Shown in pieces: positions 35,096-45,200 of a stretch of 52,165 nucleotides of DNA. Origin of the DNA: Syncephalis plumigaleata. Lineage: Eukaryota; Zoopagomycota; Zoopagomycetes; Zoopagales; Piptocephalidaceae. Where the stretch lies: NCBI GenBank assembly GCA_025201365.1, contig JAIXMF010000057.1, positions 1 to 52,165 on the forward strand, read 5' to 3'. Position 1 is the first letter of the stretch, and each line of letters starts with the position of its first letter. The notes under the pieces were generated by a model. That model ran no database searches and had not been told where the DNA came from. It saw nothing but the letters and a program-made list of their open reading frames with translations. Position numbers and translations under genes: made by a program.

Positions 35096-35223
35096 AGTGG
35101 TTATAGTAAAGAAGACAAGAGTAAATAGATAGTAGTAAAAGAGTAATTGCGAATTCCTTTTCTTTCGTTTGTTCGTTCGTTCTTAGTAACTATAGCAAAG
35201 TGTAAAAAGTGATTTTAATTTAT
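35096..35223. other. FES1 upstream flank up to the DIRS element
   Basis: Only about 130 nt separate the FES1 start codon from the left end of the retroelement, so the element may have displaced the native promoter. Confidence 0.5.
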
Positions 35224-35225
35224 TT

Positions 35226-35366
35226 ACACTTTAATATGAAGAATATTATACATGAATATATATTTTGCTTTTACCCTTTTCTCTTTATTAATATCGAACT
35301 AAATAAAGTAACTTGGGATTTTCCTCCTATAAATAGTGCCTAATGTGAGCATGTATATTTCTCGCT
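35226..35366 (+). repeat. Left inverted terminal repeat of the DIRS element
   Basis: Runs from ACACTTTAATATGAAG to ATATTTCTCGCT and matches the reverse complement of 39257-39396 almost perfectly; only the outermost 25 nt differ. Confidence 0.9.
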
Positions 35367-35413
35367 TATCCGTTCTTCGCGGTCAATTCATGCTTGCGGA
35401 GGGTGTGGTGGGT

Positions 35414-35524
35414 AATATATATTCATGTATAATATTCTTCATATTAAAGTGTAATTTTCATCAAATAAATTCTCTAGAAAATTACTTTAATATTCATAAT
35501 ATTATACATGAATATATATTTTGC
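35414..35524. repeat. Internal complementary region of the DIRS element
   Basis: The first half (to about 35454) is the reverse complement of the outer left end, and the second half is the reverse complement of the outer right end. It reads as the joined termini of a circle. Ends one base before the recombinase stop codon. Confidence 0.88.
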
Positions 35525-36517
35525 TTATTCAGCTGACGCAAAGTGTACTGGACTTAAATCTAACACTTTTTCTGTAACATTACTTCTTAATAAACGCTGG
35601 CGTCTGTAATGTTTTTCGAATGTGCGTGCATCTGCCCAATTGCCTAGTGTAATGATGTCATCGTGTGGTACACCTCTTTCAAGTGCTAAATCTGAAGCGA
35701 TTGATCTGACACGAGGAGTTGGGCGAATGTCTGTTGAGAGCGCTGTCAACTTTGACAACCAAGAAGCAATGGTGTTATCGGCGACTTTATTGTGAGGCTT
35801 GCCTAACTTAGTGAATAGGTAGTTGTTTCTGACGATATATTGTGGGTGTTGTAATAGTGTTTCGTATGCTTGTACGGGGCATAGCTGTGGGATGTTGCTG
35901 TTAGGTGGAATAATGATTGGTTTAGTAATCGACTCCTTCTTTCGCTTTTCTTTCGGATTAATGATGTATAGCTGTAGGCCTTCGTCAGTTGTTTTTGATT
36001 GTGATCTGCAAATTCTATTGATATCAGAGGGTCTCAATAGTGCTGACATTGCCAGTAAGTAAGCCGTTTTTCGTCGTAGTTGATCAAAATCAGCTGCTGG
36101 TGACGTCGGTATGGCGTATAAGTGACGTAATGTGGGCGTAATATCAACTTTTGATTTATTCAGTGGACGTGGGATGTATTTGAAGTTCCTTATCAGTGCT
36201 TGTATGTCAGGATTGGTTTTGATTGATTCAGGGCGTGTGTGTAGCTTGACAATTGCTGCTCTATAAGTTTGTAGAGTTGCTTTGCTGTAGCCTGCTTCAT
36301 GTGCATCTGCTATGAAATTAACCAAATCTGCTGATGTAAATTTGCTGATATTGATATCCCTTTGGATTGCCCATGAAATGAATAATTGTTGACCTCTGAT
36401 GTACGTTTTGTGCTTTACTTCTGCTAGAACTTTCACTGCCTTGTCCGAATATCCTGGCTCCTCATATTTTCGCTTGAGACACTCCACACGGATATTCTCC
36501 ACTTGTGATTTGTCCAT
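35525..36517 (-). CDS. DIRS tyrosine recombinase
   Basis: Site-specific recombinase that inserts the circular cDNA, replacing a DDE integrase. From the Met at 36517 (MDKSQVENIRVECLKRKYEE) it is 330 aa. It has a SAM-like core-binding domain (TLQTYRAAIVKLHTRPE), then the catalytic domain with LRRKTAYLLAMSALLRPSDI (first Arg), a Lys in the beta-turn region, RVRSIASDLALERGV (second Arg) and GNWADARTFEKHYRR (Trp and Tyr of the active site). It overlaps the end of the RT frame by 85 nt in another frame. The frame stays open far upstream (to 38641) across the RT gene, so the Met used is my choice from the domain start. Confidence 0.88.
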   Translation of the reverse strand: MDKSQVENIRVECLKRKYEEPGYSDKAVKVLAEVKHKTYIRGQQLFISWAIQRDINISKFTSADLVNFIADAHEAGYSKATLQTYRAAIVKLHTRPESIKTNPDIQALIRNFKYIPRPLNKSKVDITPTLRHLYAIPTSPAADFDQLRRKTAYLLAMSALLRPSDINRICRSQSKTTDEGLQLYIINPKEKRKKESITKPIIIPPNSNIPQLCPVQAYETLLQHPQYIVRNNYLFTKLGKPHNKVADNTIASWLSKLTALSTDIRPTPRVRSIASDLALERGVPHDDIITLGNWADARTFEKHYRRQRLLRSNVTEKVLDLSPVHFASAE

Positions 36518-38469
36518 GGCCAACTGGCGGAAGGGGAGGTAGTTTGCGCGTGGTGTTGTGGGTCGAGTATTATTGGGGGAGCTGTGGCTAAGTTGCTCAG
36601 TATGGGGAACCACATTGCTGACGGCCAGAATGGCGTCACTATCGTTGCTTGTGCTATCTTCTCCTGTTGTATCTTGTTCACACATTTGGATATCAAGTTC
36701 CACGGCGGATTCAGGTAAGGATGGCTGAATTGTCTCCAGCTGATTGATAGTGCATCTGTGGCTATCGCGTGAGGGTCTGGCTTCCACGCTACATACGTTG
36801 GTAGTAGATGAGACGTTCGATCGGCGAATAGATCTACGTCGTGTTGACCGTACCTGCGTTGTATCTGTGCAAATGTGCGTGGATGTATTTGCCATAAGTT
36901 CTTGAGGTAGAACTTGCGCGATGCGTAGTCTGCTTCGGTATTCTGAGAGCCTGGAATGTGTTTGGCTCGAATCTGAATGTTCCTCTTGAGACACATCTCC
37001 CATATCTGCGTTGCTAGTGAGCTGAGTTGACGAGATCTCGTTCCTCCCTGCTTGTTGATGTATGACTTCGCCGTCGTGTTGTCTGTGCGTATCAGAATCG
37101 TCGTATTCGATAGTTGCGGTAATGATTTGATCATCAATTCGATTGCTTTCAGCTCTCTCCAATTGATTGATTGCTTCGCTTCTTCGTGTGACCATAGACC
37201 TTGTATCATGTTGTTCTTGTAAACTCCACCCCATCCCTTGTCGCTGGCATCCACATAGATTGATGATGTTGGTGGACGTGTTATTAGTGATCTGCCGTTC
37301 CACTTGGATAGGTTGGTGGACCACCATCTCAGTTCTCGCTTGCAATCTGCTGGTAGCGTCTGTTTGCTGTCCCAGTTCTTGTTGTTCTTCACATGGGAAT
37401 TCTTGAAGAACATCAATGCTTGGGTGTACAAGTTCACAGGAAATATTGCGATCGTCGCTGCCTTGATTCTCATTGTGAGACTGTGGATCATTCGAGGTGT
37501 TGTCGTATTGCTGTTGAGCACTGCTTTGATCGATTTGCGTATGTCGCGGATCTTCTTGGTGGGAAGCTTGATGGTCATCGTCTTCGTTTCTATCTTGAAG
37601 CCTAGGTGAACTAGAGACTGCGTTGGAGTGAGCTGTGACTTCTTGGGATTCCACAGCCAACCTAGTTCTGCTAGTTTGGCCATTATTGTGTTTGTGTGAC
37701 ATTTCGATTCCTGCTTTGAGCTGGCGATGATGATCCAATCGTCTAGGTATGCTGAAATTCGAATGCCTATTGACCTTGCCCATGCTAATACGGGCTTTGT
37801 TAAACGTGTAAAAACCCACGGGACTACTGACAGGCCGAAGGGTGTGGTGCGAAATTGGAATGTTTCTCCTTCCCAATTGAAACGGAGGTACTTTCTTGAG
37901 CTGCGATGTACCAAAATGTGTAGGAAGGCGTCGGTAATGTCTATGGACGTGAGGTAGTCGTTTTTCCTTACTAGCTGGGTGACCTGTTGGATTGTCTCCA
38001 TCTTGAAGTGAGGGGATATAACGTGCTGATTCAGTGCCTTCAGATTGAACACTGGTCGATAGCCTCCGTTCCACTTCGGGATGACAAACATGGGACTCAT
38101 GTAACCTGGCGTATTCGTGGCAGGCTCTATTGCTCGTTTGGCCAATAGACTGTTGATCTCTTGCCTCAGTAATACGCGCTGTTCCTGGTTGAGCGGGATC
38201 GTCGGTCGCACTTTGTTTGAGATTGGTGGCCACTTGCTGAAATGTATCCGGAAACCTTCTTTGACGACGGCATGTACCCACTTGCTGTCTGTCAATCGAG
38301 CCCAGGCTAGATGGAAGCGCTGGAATCTGCCTCCTACTGTTGGTTGTTGTTGTTGTTGTTGTTGTGGTGGTGGTTGCCTCTGTTGAATTGGGGCTTGACT
38401 CTGCCTCCTCTTCTGTTGTTGTTGGCTTGGTTGAATGGGCGCTTCTGGTAAGAGTTCCTGTTGTGCCAA
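36433..38469 (-). CDS. DIRS reverse transcriptase-RNase H polyprotein
   Basis: A 678-aa protein that copies the element RNA. A Gln/Pro-rich leader is followed by the RT domain: IPKWNGGYRPVFNLKALNQH, YLTSIDITDAFLHILVH, FGLSVVPWVFTRL and the catalytic box YLDDWIIIAS. RNase H follows with IYVDASDKGWGG, NWRELKAIELMI and ILIRTDNTTAKSYINKQGG. The C-terminal part (DVDLFADRTSHLLPTYVAW, ALSISWRQFSHPYLNPPWN) matches the methyltransferase-like domain seen in DIRS elements. The frame is uninterrupted. Overlaps GAG at its 5' end and the recombinase at its 3' end, typical DIRS packing. Confidence 0.9.
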   Translation of the reverse strand: MAQQELLPEAPIQPSQQQQKRRQSQAPIQQRQPPPQQQQQQQPTVGGRFQRFHLAWARLTDSKWVHAVVKEGFRIHFSKWPPISNKVRPTIPLNQEQRVLLRQEINSLLAKRAIEPATNTPGYMSPMFVIPKWNGGYRPVFNLKALNQHVISPHFKMETIQQVTQLVRKNDYLTSIDITDAFLHILVHRSSRKYLRFNWEGETFQFRTTPFGLSVVPWVFTRLTKPVLAWARSIGIRISAYLDDWIIIASSKQESKCHTNTIMAKLAELGWLWNPKKSQLTPTQSLVHLGFKIETKTMTIKLPTKKIRDIRKSIKAVLNSNTTTPRMIHSLTMRIKAATIAIFPVNLYTQALMFFKNSHVKNNKNWDSKQTLPADCKRELRWWSTNLSKWNGRSLITRPPTSSIYVDASDKGWGGVYKNNMIQGLWSHEEAKQSINWRELKAIELMIKSLPQLSNTTILIRTDNTTAKSYINKQGGTRSRQLSSLATQIWEMCLKRNIQIRAKHIPGSQNTEADYASRKFYLKNLWQIHPRTFAQIQRRYGQHDVDLFADRTSHLLPTYVAWKPDPHAIATDALSISWRQFSHPYLNPPWNLISKCVNKIQQEKIAQATIVTPFWPSAMWFPILSNLATAPPIILDPQHHAQTTSPSASWPWTNHKWRISVWSVSSENMRSQDIRTRQ

Positions 38470-39164
38470 TTGGATTGATCCTGCCCGCCAGCGTTTCGTG
38501 GCGGGTCCGCTCGAAAAAACTGCTGGGCTTTTTTGTGTTCCAGTATGGCCTTCTTTTGGTTGCTTTGCTCAATGAAAGCTTGTTGGATAATTGCAAGGTC
38601 TTCCTTTGGTTGCTCTTCTTTCTGAATGAGTGTGAAGTCACTGTCCATTGACTTGAGGACCATATCCATTCTAAACGATTTCACAGTGTGAATCGTGTTT
38701 AACAGCAACGATCTAATATCGTCTAGAGCTACTACAAACTGGCGATCAGCTTCCTGGTCTGCTTGTAGGATTGCTTGTTGTAGGATAACATCTAGCGGGC
38801 GTACAACGCCTGTTAATAAATATGCTATTTGCTTGAATCGGCTGTCGTATGCCTTCTGATACTTGTTAAGTTTTGAGCTCGATTCATAGCTACTGACTGG
38901 CGTATAGTCAATACCTTCTATTGGAGCGTAGGCATCGACTATTGCCTTCTTGTCTTTCTCAGATAAGCTAAAGTTATCCAGCCTTGCTGACCATGAACTG
39001 ACGTGGTTAACAAAGTTTTCGTCCGGAATCCAGGTGTCCTTCTGCCTGGTCGGGAGTTGAACCTGCAGAGTTTCTTGCATCTGTTTGAACTGCTGCATAG
39101 CTTCTTGCATTTGCTGCCACATCGCCATCATCTCCTGTGGGTTGAAACCTTGATTTTGTTCCAT
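38334..39164 (-). CDS. DIRS GAG-like protein
   Basis: A 276-aa first ORF with a Met/Gln-rich predicted coiled coil (MMAMWQQMQEAMQQFKQMQE). A central helical region follows (SRFKQIAYLLTGVVRPLDV, ADRQFVVALDDIRSLLLNT), then a basic C-terminus (NNNRRGGRVKPQFNRGN) ending in His, Asn and Gln runs that probably binds RNA. Named by position and composition; GAG proteins of this class share little sequence. Overlaps the RT frame by 136 nt. Confidence 0.75.
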   Translation of the reverse strand: MEQNQGFNPQEMMAMWQQMQEAMQQFKQMQETLQVQLPTRQKDTWIPDENFVNHVSSWSARLDNFSLSEKDKKAIVDAYAPIEGIDYTPVSSYESSSKLNKYQKAYDSRFKQIAYLLTGVVRPLDVILQQAILQADQEADRQFVVALDDIRSLLLNTIHTVKSFRMDMVLKSMDSDFTLIQKEEQPKEDLAIIQQAFIEQSNQKKAILEHKKAQQFFRADPPRNAGGQDQSNWHNRNSYQKRPFNQANNNRRGGRVKPQFNRGNHHHNNNNNNNQQ

Positions 39165-39256
39165 TGCAAATGTTGTAAATAACGCTATATAAAATATAAT
39201 GATAATAGAACGCTTTAACTAGAACTTTGCGGTGATGACCGCGAAAGAGAAAAGGA

Positions 39257-39396
39257 TGAGCGAGAAATATACATGCTCACATTAGGCACTATTTATAGGA
39301 GGAAAATCCCAAGTTACTTTATTTAGTTCGATATTAATAAAGAGAAAAGGGTAAAAGCAAAATATATATTCATGTATAATATTATGAATATTAAAG
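39257..39396 (-). repeat. Right inverted terminal repeat of the DIRS element
   Basis: Reverse complement of the left repeat. Lies just upstream of the GAG start (39164) and carries the CCTATAAATAG motif on the minus strand, so it is the likely promoter of the element. Confidence 0.9.
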
Positions 39397-39503
39397 TAAT
39401 TTTCTAGAGAATTTATTTGATGAAAATTCATTTTGATTTAATAGAAACTGATGGAAATCAAAGGAATACGATCGATTCATATAGCCACTTTGATGGAACA
39501 CTA

Positions 39504-41239
39504 TTACATAGATGTGACTGATTCAAGACCAGTAATCATCGTGGATGCATTGCCACCACTAGTTGCATTCGTATTATTAATAGCAGCAATACGCTGTGCC
39601 AACTGTTCAGCATGCCAGATACAATCATTAATAGAGACACCGAGGTAGGATGCACCTGTCACGGCTAATCGACCATAACTGTGACGAGGTAGATTCTCGT
39701 GTAGTACACGTAATCGTTCTATATGTCCCACTTGATATTGCGGAATACATTGACGATGAATAGACACTAAATGATGGATCGGTTCGTGTTGTACACCTAA
39801 ATGTTGACGTATTGTTTGCAATGCATGTCGTAAAAAGTCATTCTCTGTCCAGTTATCCAGCTGTTCACTCTGCCATCGATATCGACCACCAAGCATTACG
39901 GTGATTCGTGTATATCTACTAGATGTATCGGTACTAGATCCAGGTGTCGTTGCTTGAGAATCGAATACCACACCGAGTGCGGCTGTATTAGGCTCAATCG
40001 TAGGGATTAGATAGCCGAAACCATTAGGAATGGGTAATCGACCGGGATACACGAGGTTCACTACGGCAACATTAGCTGCAATCGTATCAAGTTGCTTGAA
40101 TGATATCGATGCATTATTATTGTCATCTAATAGTTGATGCATAATACGTGCCGGTATCGTACTAACAACCTGATCCGCTTGCAATTGACTACCATTCTCC
40201 AGATTGATCTATACATGTATCATAATAAAATACATTAATATTCCATGATCGCTATTAGATCATTAACGATTACTTACTTTAACCGAGTCATTATCGAAAG
40301 CAATCGACTTTGTTGTGCTATTCAAATGGAGTGTATATCGATCGGACGAGTATTGCTGTTGAAGTGCGCGTGCCATTGCATTAGGAAGCATCTCCAGACC
40401 TTGTTCAAATGTGTAAATCGAGGATGTAACTGCTTTTCTCAACATAGATGACGATGACGATGACGTATGAGATGTATCGAGTAGTTCTTGTTGAATACGT
40501 TGCACGTCAGCATCTACCGGATTATTTCGCGTTGACCATAGGCCACGTAGGATTGAACCATATTTACGCTCCATACGCCATAATTGACCGAGACAGGCAC
40601 GAGCACTCAACTCGCTAATATCACCGGCGTAGATGCCACTCACCACGGCACTCACAATACGATCGGCAACTATCGGTGAGAATCGACGACTAATAAAGTC
40701 ACGAATACTTTCATCTTCCATTGCTGCTGTTGCTGTTGCTGTTGCTGTTTGAATGGCATTAGGTGACGTGCGAAATGGCTCTTTAGCCATAGACCAGAGT
40801 AGAGGTCGCATATAACTCGATTGTAGTATAGACCATGGTCGCATCAAGTGTAATCGATGATTGCCATAGATGAATCGATTCTTGGCTGCGGGTGATGTAC
40901 GTGGTATAACCACAAGTTGATCATCCAGTCTCAATTCTTTAACCTAGATAAACATGCTAGTTGTTAAGAGAAACGCCATCATCTCATATTGCTACTTACC
41001 AGTTGCAAGGTGGCAAGTCCTGCTCTACCTGCAGGTCGTAAGGTACGTGGACCCGTCTCATATAGTATCGAGTCGGATCTTTCATTTACCGTTCTACTCT
41101 CTATCCAACCACCTACTCGATGCTTCGCCTCCACTAGAGTAACACGAGTATGCGGTGATAAACGTAATAAATGATATGCTACAGATAATCCGGATATACC
41201 ACCGCCTAGAACGACAATATGACGCGACGGCACTGTCAT
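39504..41239 (-). CDS. HEM14: Protoporphyrinogen oxidase
   Basis: FAD enzyme that oxidises protoporphyrinogen IX to protoporphyrin IX, the next-to-last step of haem synthesis, on the mitochondrial inner membrane. Three exons (41000-41239, 40278-40943, 39504-40208) give about 536 aa. The N-terminus has the dinucleotide-binding motif VVLGGGISGLSVAYHL and the FAD-contact segment VEAKHRVGGWIESR, then ETGPRTLRP, which is typical of HemY/PPOX. The middle has RFIYGNHRLHLMRP and SGIYAGDISELSARACLGQL. The C-terminus has LAVTGASYLGVSINDCIW before the final tail. No long presequence is evident before the FAD motif, as in animal PPOX, where the first residues guide import. Start ATG at 41239 chosen because the FAD motif begins ten residues later. 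Confidence 0.93.
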
Positions 41240-41434
41240 TGCTAACAAGTATGGAAAAAGGAACGGAATGAGAAGAGGGAGCGCGTTACATTGATGAATA
41301 TGAATTCACATAGAGAATACACGATAACAATTATTGCATTACATTCCACTATGGAAATGCCACTATAACTTGATGTAAATATTGTTTATTTAATAGGCAT
41401 AATAACCTTGAACAATTTTGGTTGTCGTCCTTCT

Positions 41435-41840
41435 TTAAGCCATGAGCTCAGTAAGGGCCGCCTTAACCTTTTTGATATCGGCACCGATAGACGTCTTGAT
41501 AAGTTTGCCATCCTTGAAGTAACCAAATGTAGGCATGGCTGAAATGTTGTATTGCTGGGCAAGTGGCTAATAATTAACAAGGACGCATCCATTAGTATTC
41601 CATATTATATATGACACGTATATATGTTGATAGCTTATTAGCAAGCATGTTATTTACCTGTAGATTATCAACATCAACCTTGATAAAAACGACACCTTCT
41701 GTGGCTTTGTCCAAACCCTCGATCAATGGAGCAATCATACGGCAAGGACCACACCACTCGGCGAAAAAGTCAACAACGACAAGGCTGTTGCCGTTAATGA
41801 TAGACTCGAATTCAGGAATACTTTCGACAAGCTGAACCAT
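41435..41840 (-). CDS. Thioredoxin
   Basis: Small disulfide reductase. Two exons (41658-41840 and 41435-41566), 104 aa, the normal length. [18 protein letters not shown] leads to [20 protein letters not shown] with the intact WCGPC active site, then [10 protein letters not shown]. After the intron, the cis-Pro loop [14 protein letters not shown] and a C-terminal helix ending KAALTELMA. No targeting sequence, so cytosolic or nuclear. The ATG at 41840 fits; a longer in-frame extension to 41975 is Ser/Thr/Phe-rich and looks like untranslated leader. Lies about 200 nt from the HEM14 start in the same orientation. Confidence 0.95.
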
Positions 41841-42258
41841 ATTGAATAGTAAAAAGCAAGAAGTGGAGAAGAAGAAGAAAAGATGAGGGGAAGAGAAAAG
41901 ACTCGTCGTCGTTATGGATGTTATAAGAGTGAGTGAGTGAGTGAGGTCTAATAACTGGTTGAATGAATTGTTCAATCTAAACGAAAAATGACGTCATTTA
42001 ATTGCTCAGCCATTTTTGTATTAATAATCTCCAACACAAATTTATAATCGATTAGTAGCACTTTTATTGAATCTAAATGAGTAAGCAATAAGGTTTAAAA
42101 GTAAGAAATGATGTATAATAGTATTTCATAAATGAATAATCACAAGATGATGATGATGATGATGATGATGATGTAGCAGTTAATAATAAATAAGTAAAAT
42201 GTAAAATGTAAATAATATGTAAATAACCCGTGTCTCCTATGTAAATGGTATACTGATA
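41841..42258. other. Intergenic region with a GAT microsatellite
   Basis: Promoter side of thioredoxin, then the 3' flank of the PX-PB1 gene. A (GAT)n run lies at about 42145-42172. No gene recognised. Confidence 0.55.
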
Positions 42259-45200
42259 TTAAACGGCGAAAAAGGTGACTCGTTCAGGACATTCAAAGAG
42301 AACGACACCAAGGGCGAAATCGCCTTCTATGCGTACAATGGCGCCATCAGCATTTGACTCGCGATAAACGAAAGTACGATCTTTTGTAGCTTGATCGCCA
42401 TGACCGCATCGTTTGAACTTGTCGTCGATTCGTGTGCGTAACTCGTCATAGGTGATGTGTCGTGGTATTTGCACTTTGATCAAGCGTGTCTTATCCAGCA
42501 CTACCTTCACATCGACTAGACCAACTTCGGGTAGGATGCTGGTGGGTGAAGCGATAGAAGAGGGCATGCTAACATCTAGTGCTGCTTGACGTGCCTTATT
42601 ACGACGAGCAATGAACGTATTATTCGGCGAGTGAGCGATAGTACGTGCACGCGCCAATTGGGCCTGTGTCGGACGAGGTGCAATGGAATCCGTACGTCGA
42701 ATAAGCACAGAATCACGAATGCCCGGCTGCGAACGATGATGACGTAGTAGTCCGGTAAGTGCTCGCGATGATGTTTCCGCATCAGTGCCCGTAGCATCTT
42801 TGCCATCATAAGCGGTAGTAGCAGTGGTCGTAGCAGTGGTAGGAGTACTAGGTTTAGTCAATAGGGTAGAAGTCATAGAAGTTATCATTTTGGATGATTG
42901 TATAGGCGTGCTATGAATCAGATTGACCGGACTACTGTCTGCACTGCGAGATCGCCAGCTTGCATTGGAACTCAAGATATCGCTTGTATCGTTAAATACG
43001 GGTATATCCGTGACATTACTCGTGTTGGCGGGTGGTGTACTCGCTCCCGTGTATGGTGTAATTGGTATTTGCGGTGACAATGGCGAGAATATAGGCAGTT
43101 GACTACGTAAACTATTCATGGTTGGAAGTGCAATGGTCTTTGGTTTTGGTTGTGGCGACTCAATCTCGTGAACATGCTGCGCTGCTGACTGTTGAACCGA
43201 CGCCGTCGATACGGTTGCTTTAGTATCAATGGTCATCTTTCGCTTAGTTGCTTCCTTGTTTCCGCTTCTTGTTACCGTTTCCGCTTCCGCTTCCTTTTCA
43301 GTAATGTCACTCGTATCTGGTTCTACTATTGTAGCTGTTGTTGCTGTCTCCTCTTCATTTTGTCCTTGTTTCAACTGCTCAAGCGTACGTTTACGACGTA
43401 GTCCTGCTAGTGCAATGGCCTGAACAAGTGGCTTCCTAATGGCTTCCGGGTCAGAGTTGGCCGTGTCGTGTTCGCCATTTACACGCATTGCCACCGCAGC
43501 TATAGCCGAGCCAGTATATTGCGGCTGTTGCGTTTCCTCGTTGCTCTTCGTTTCCGATAGAATATTCAACAATTCAGCCGATAATTGTTTCTTAACTGTC
43601 ACAGGTTCTGTCGTTCTATTCATTCCGTTGCTGCCATCGTTCGATAGTTTCGGGGATGTCGGTTCGTTGGCTGCCGCTTCTGGTGTCGGTGCATCTGCTT
43701 CCGAGCCAGTGATCGATTCCAATTTCTTGCGTCGATCATTCGCCTTGACAGGTGGTAACACTCGGGTTGCCTTGACCGATTGCTCCTCCCTGTTCATCAA
43801 AGATTGCGAGCGACTCAATCCCACCGTTTCTACTCGCCAATCCGCGGCCATCCTAGCCGTTTCCTCCGACATACGTGGTCGATATTCCGTATCATCATGC
43901 GAGAATTTACGATTCCATGGCGCGGCACTAGTGATCGATGAGTCAAACTGACGTGGAATGGTGTTCAACGATCCAAGTCGTATTAGTCGTGGCATGGCGC
44001 TGCTCGGTGACGCGGATGGACTAGCACTCGTTTGATTCCATGGTGCGGCAATAGCTACCACGCCAGCTGCTCCATTTTGCATTTGACGTAAGGTTGATGC
44101 TGCCGCTACCACTGCCACCTCCTCTTCAACTTCACGTGTATCTGATGGTGCTCGACTACGTACTAGCACTGTCTTGGCTCGTTGTACCAATTTGTTAACA
44201 CTAGTATTACGCTGCAATTGTCGAATCGATTGTTTCAATTGAGGTGTCAATGGTGAACGGAAAGTAGGCGAAGTATTCGGCGATGATGATGATGATGATG
44301 ATGATGATGCCTCGGCGGTCGATTCCGTCGTCAATTCATCGTTGGAATACGCGTTTGACGAGTTAGCAGCGACATTCCTACCGCTCATCGGTGGTGTACG
44401 CGAGCCAGCTGTAGCGATACTAGACCAGCGTGCATCCAAATGATTCGGGTCTTCTTGATCATTCTGATTTGGAAGTGTAGTACACTGAGCGAATGTACGA
44501 GCCAACGGATCGACAATACTACGACTCAACTTGTAGTTCACGTCAGAACGCCAAATACCAAAGAACTCGCGCATCGGTCGTGATTGTTGCACTTGCTGGT
44601 CGGATGCCACTAATCGTGCAACATAACAATCCAGTTGATCCATCATATCGAATGGTACGTTTGCATTACGTTGTTGTGCTCGGGTGAAACTCTCGAGTAA
44701 AGGCGCTAATGGTCGTGCGCTAGATACGTCCAAATTAAACGTATACGCCAAACGAATGCTTAATTCGACGAAATCCTCGTAGATTCGATAGATGGCATAG
44801 GGCTGCGGACGCATCACAATCCTGGGCGCTTTAGGCGGTGGTGGCAAGTAGCGTGGCTTCGGTGTGACATGTAGCGTATACCAGAAACAACCGTCTTCGC
44901 GACGTTCATACGAGACCACACGAACCGATTCGAGTTCACTGGCCAGCTTCACCCCTTCATAAGGCCGGTGCAGCATTGATCGTCGTTTCAAGTGGCGTGT
45001 ATGATCTCTCACCGGTACATCGGCTAATGGCGTCGTGTCACCATCCACCAATGCCGGGACGCTGTCACTCTCGGTTGGCGTCACCAGAAGAGTTGGCGAT
45101 GTCACGGCCGAATTAGGCGGAACACTGAGGCTAAGCAATGACATATCGTTGACAATTGTCGCTGTCTCGGTCTTCACTAGGCCCATTAGCGAATGGTTAA

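Larger units (their letters stand above)
35224..39428 (-). mobile_element. DIRS-type tyrosine-recombinase retrotransposon
   Basis: A complete-looking element of about 4.2 kb, read on the minus strand. Inverted terminal repeats of about 140 nt lie at 35226-35366 and 39257-39396, each with a TATAAATAG motif. An internal complementary region at 35414-35524 joins text complementary to the outer left end and the outer right end, the arrangement that defines DIRS elements and reflects their circular intermediate. Gene order from the right: GAG-like (39164-38334), RT-RNase H-methyltransferase-like (38469-36433) and tyrosine recombinase (36517-35525). All three frames are open, so the copy may be recent. 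No target-site duplication was looked for, since DIRS elements do not make one. Sits between FES1 and HEM14. Confidence 0.9.

Noticed and set aside
43439-43951. 170-codon plus-strand ORF inside the PX-PB1 gene
   Set aside because: Opposite-strand shadow of a Ser/Thr-rich coding region with no domain.
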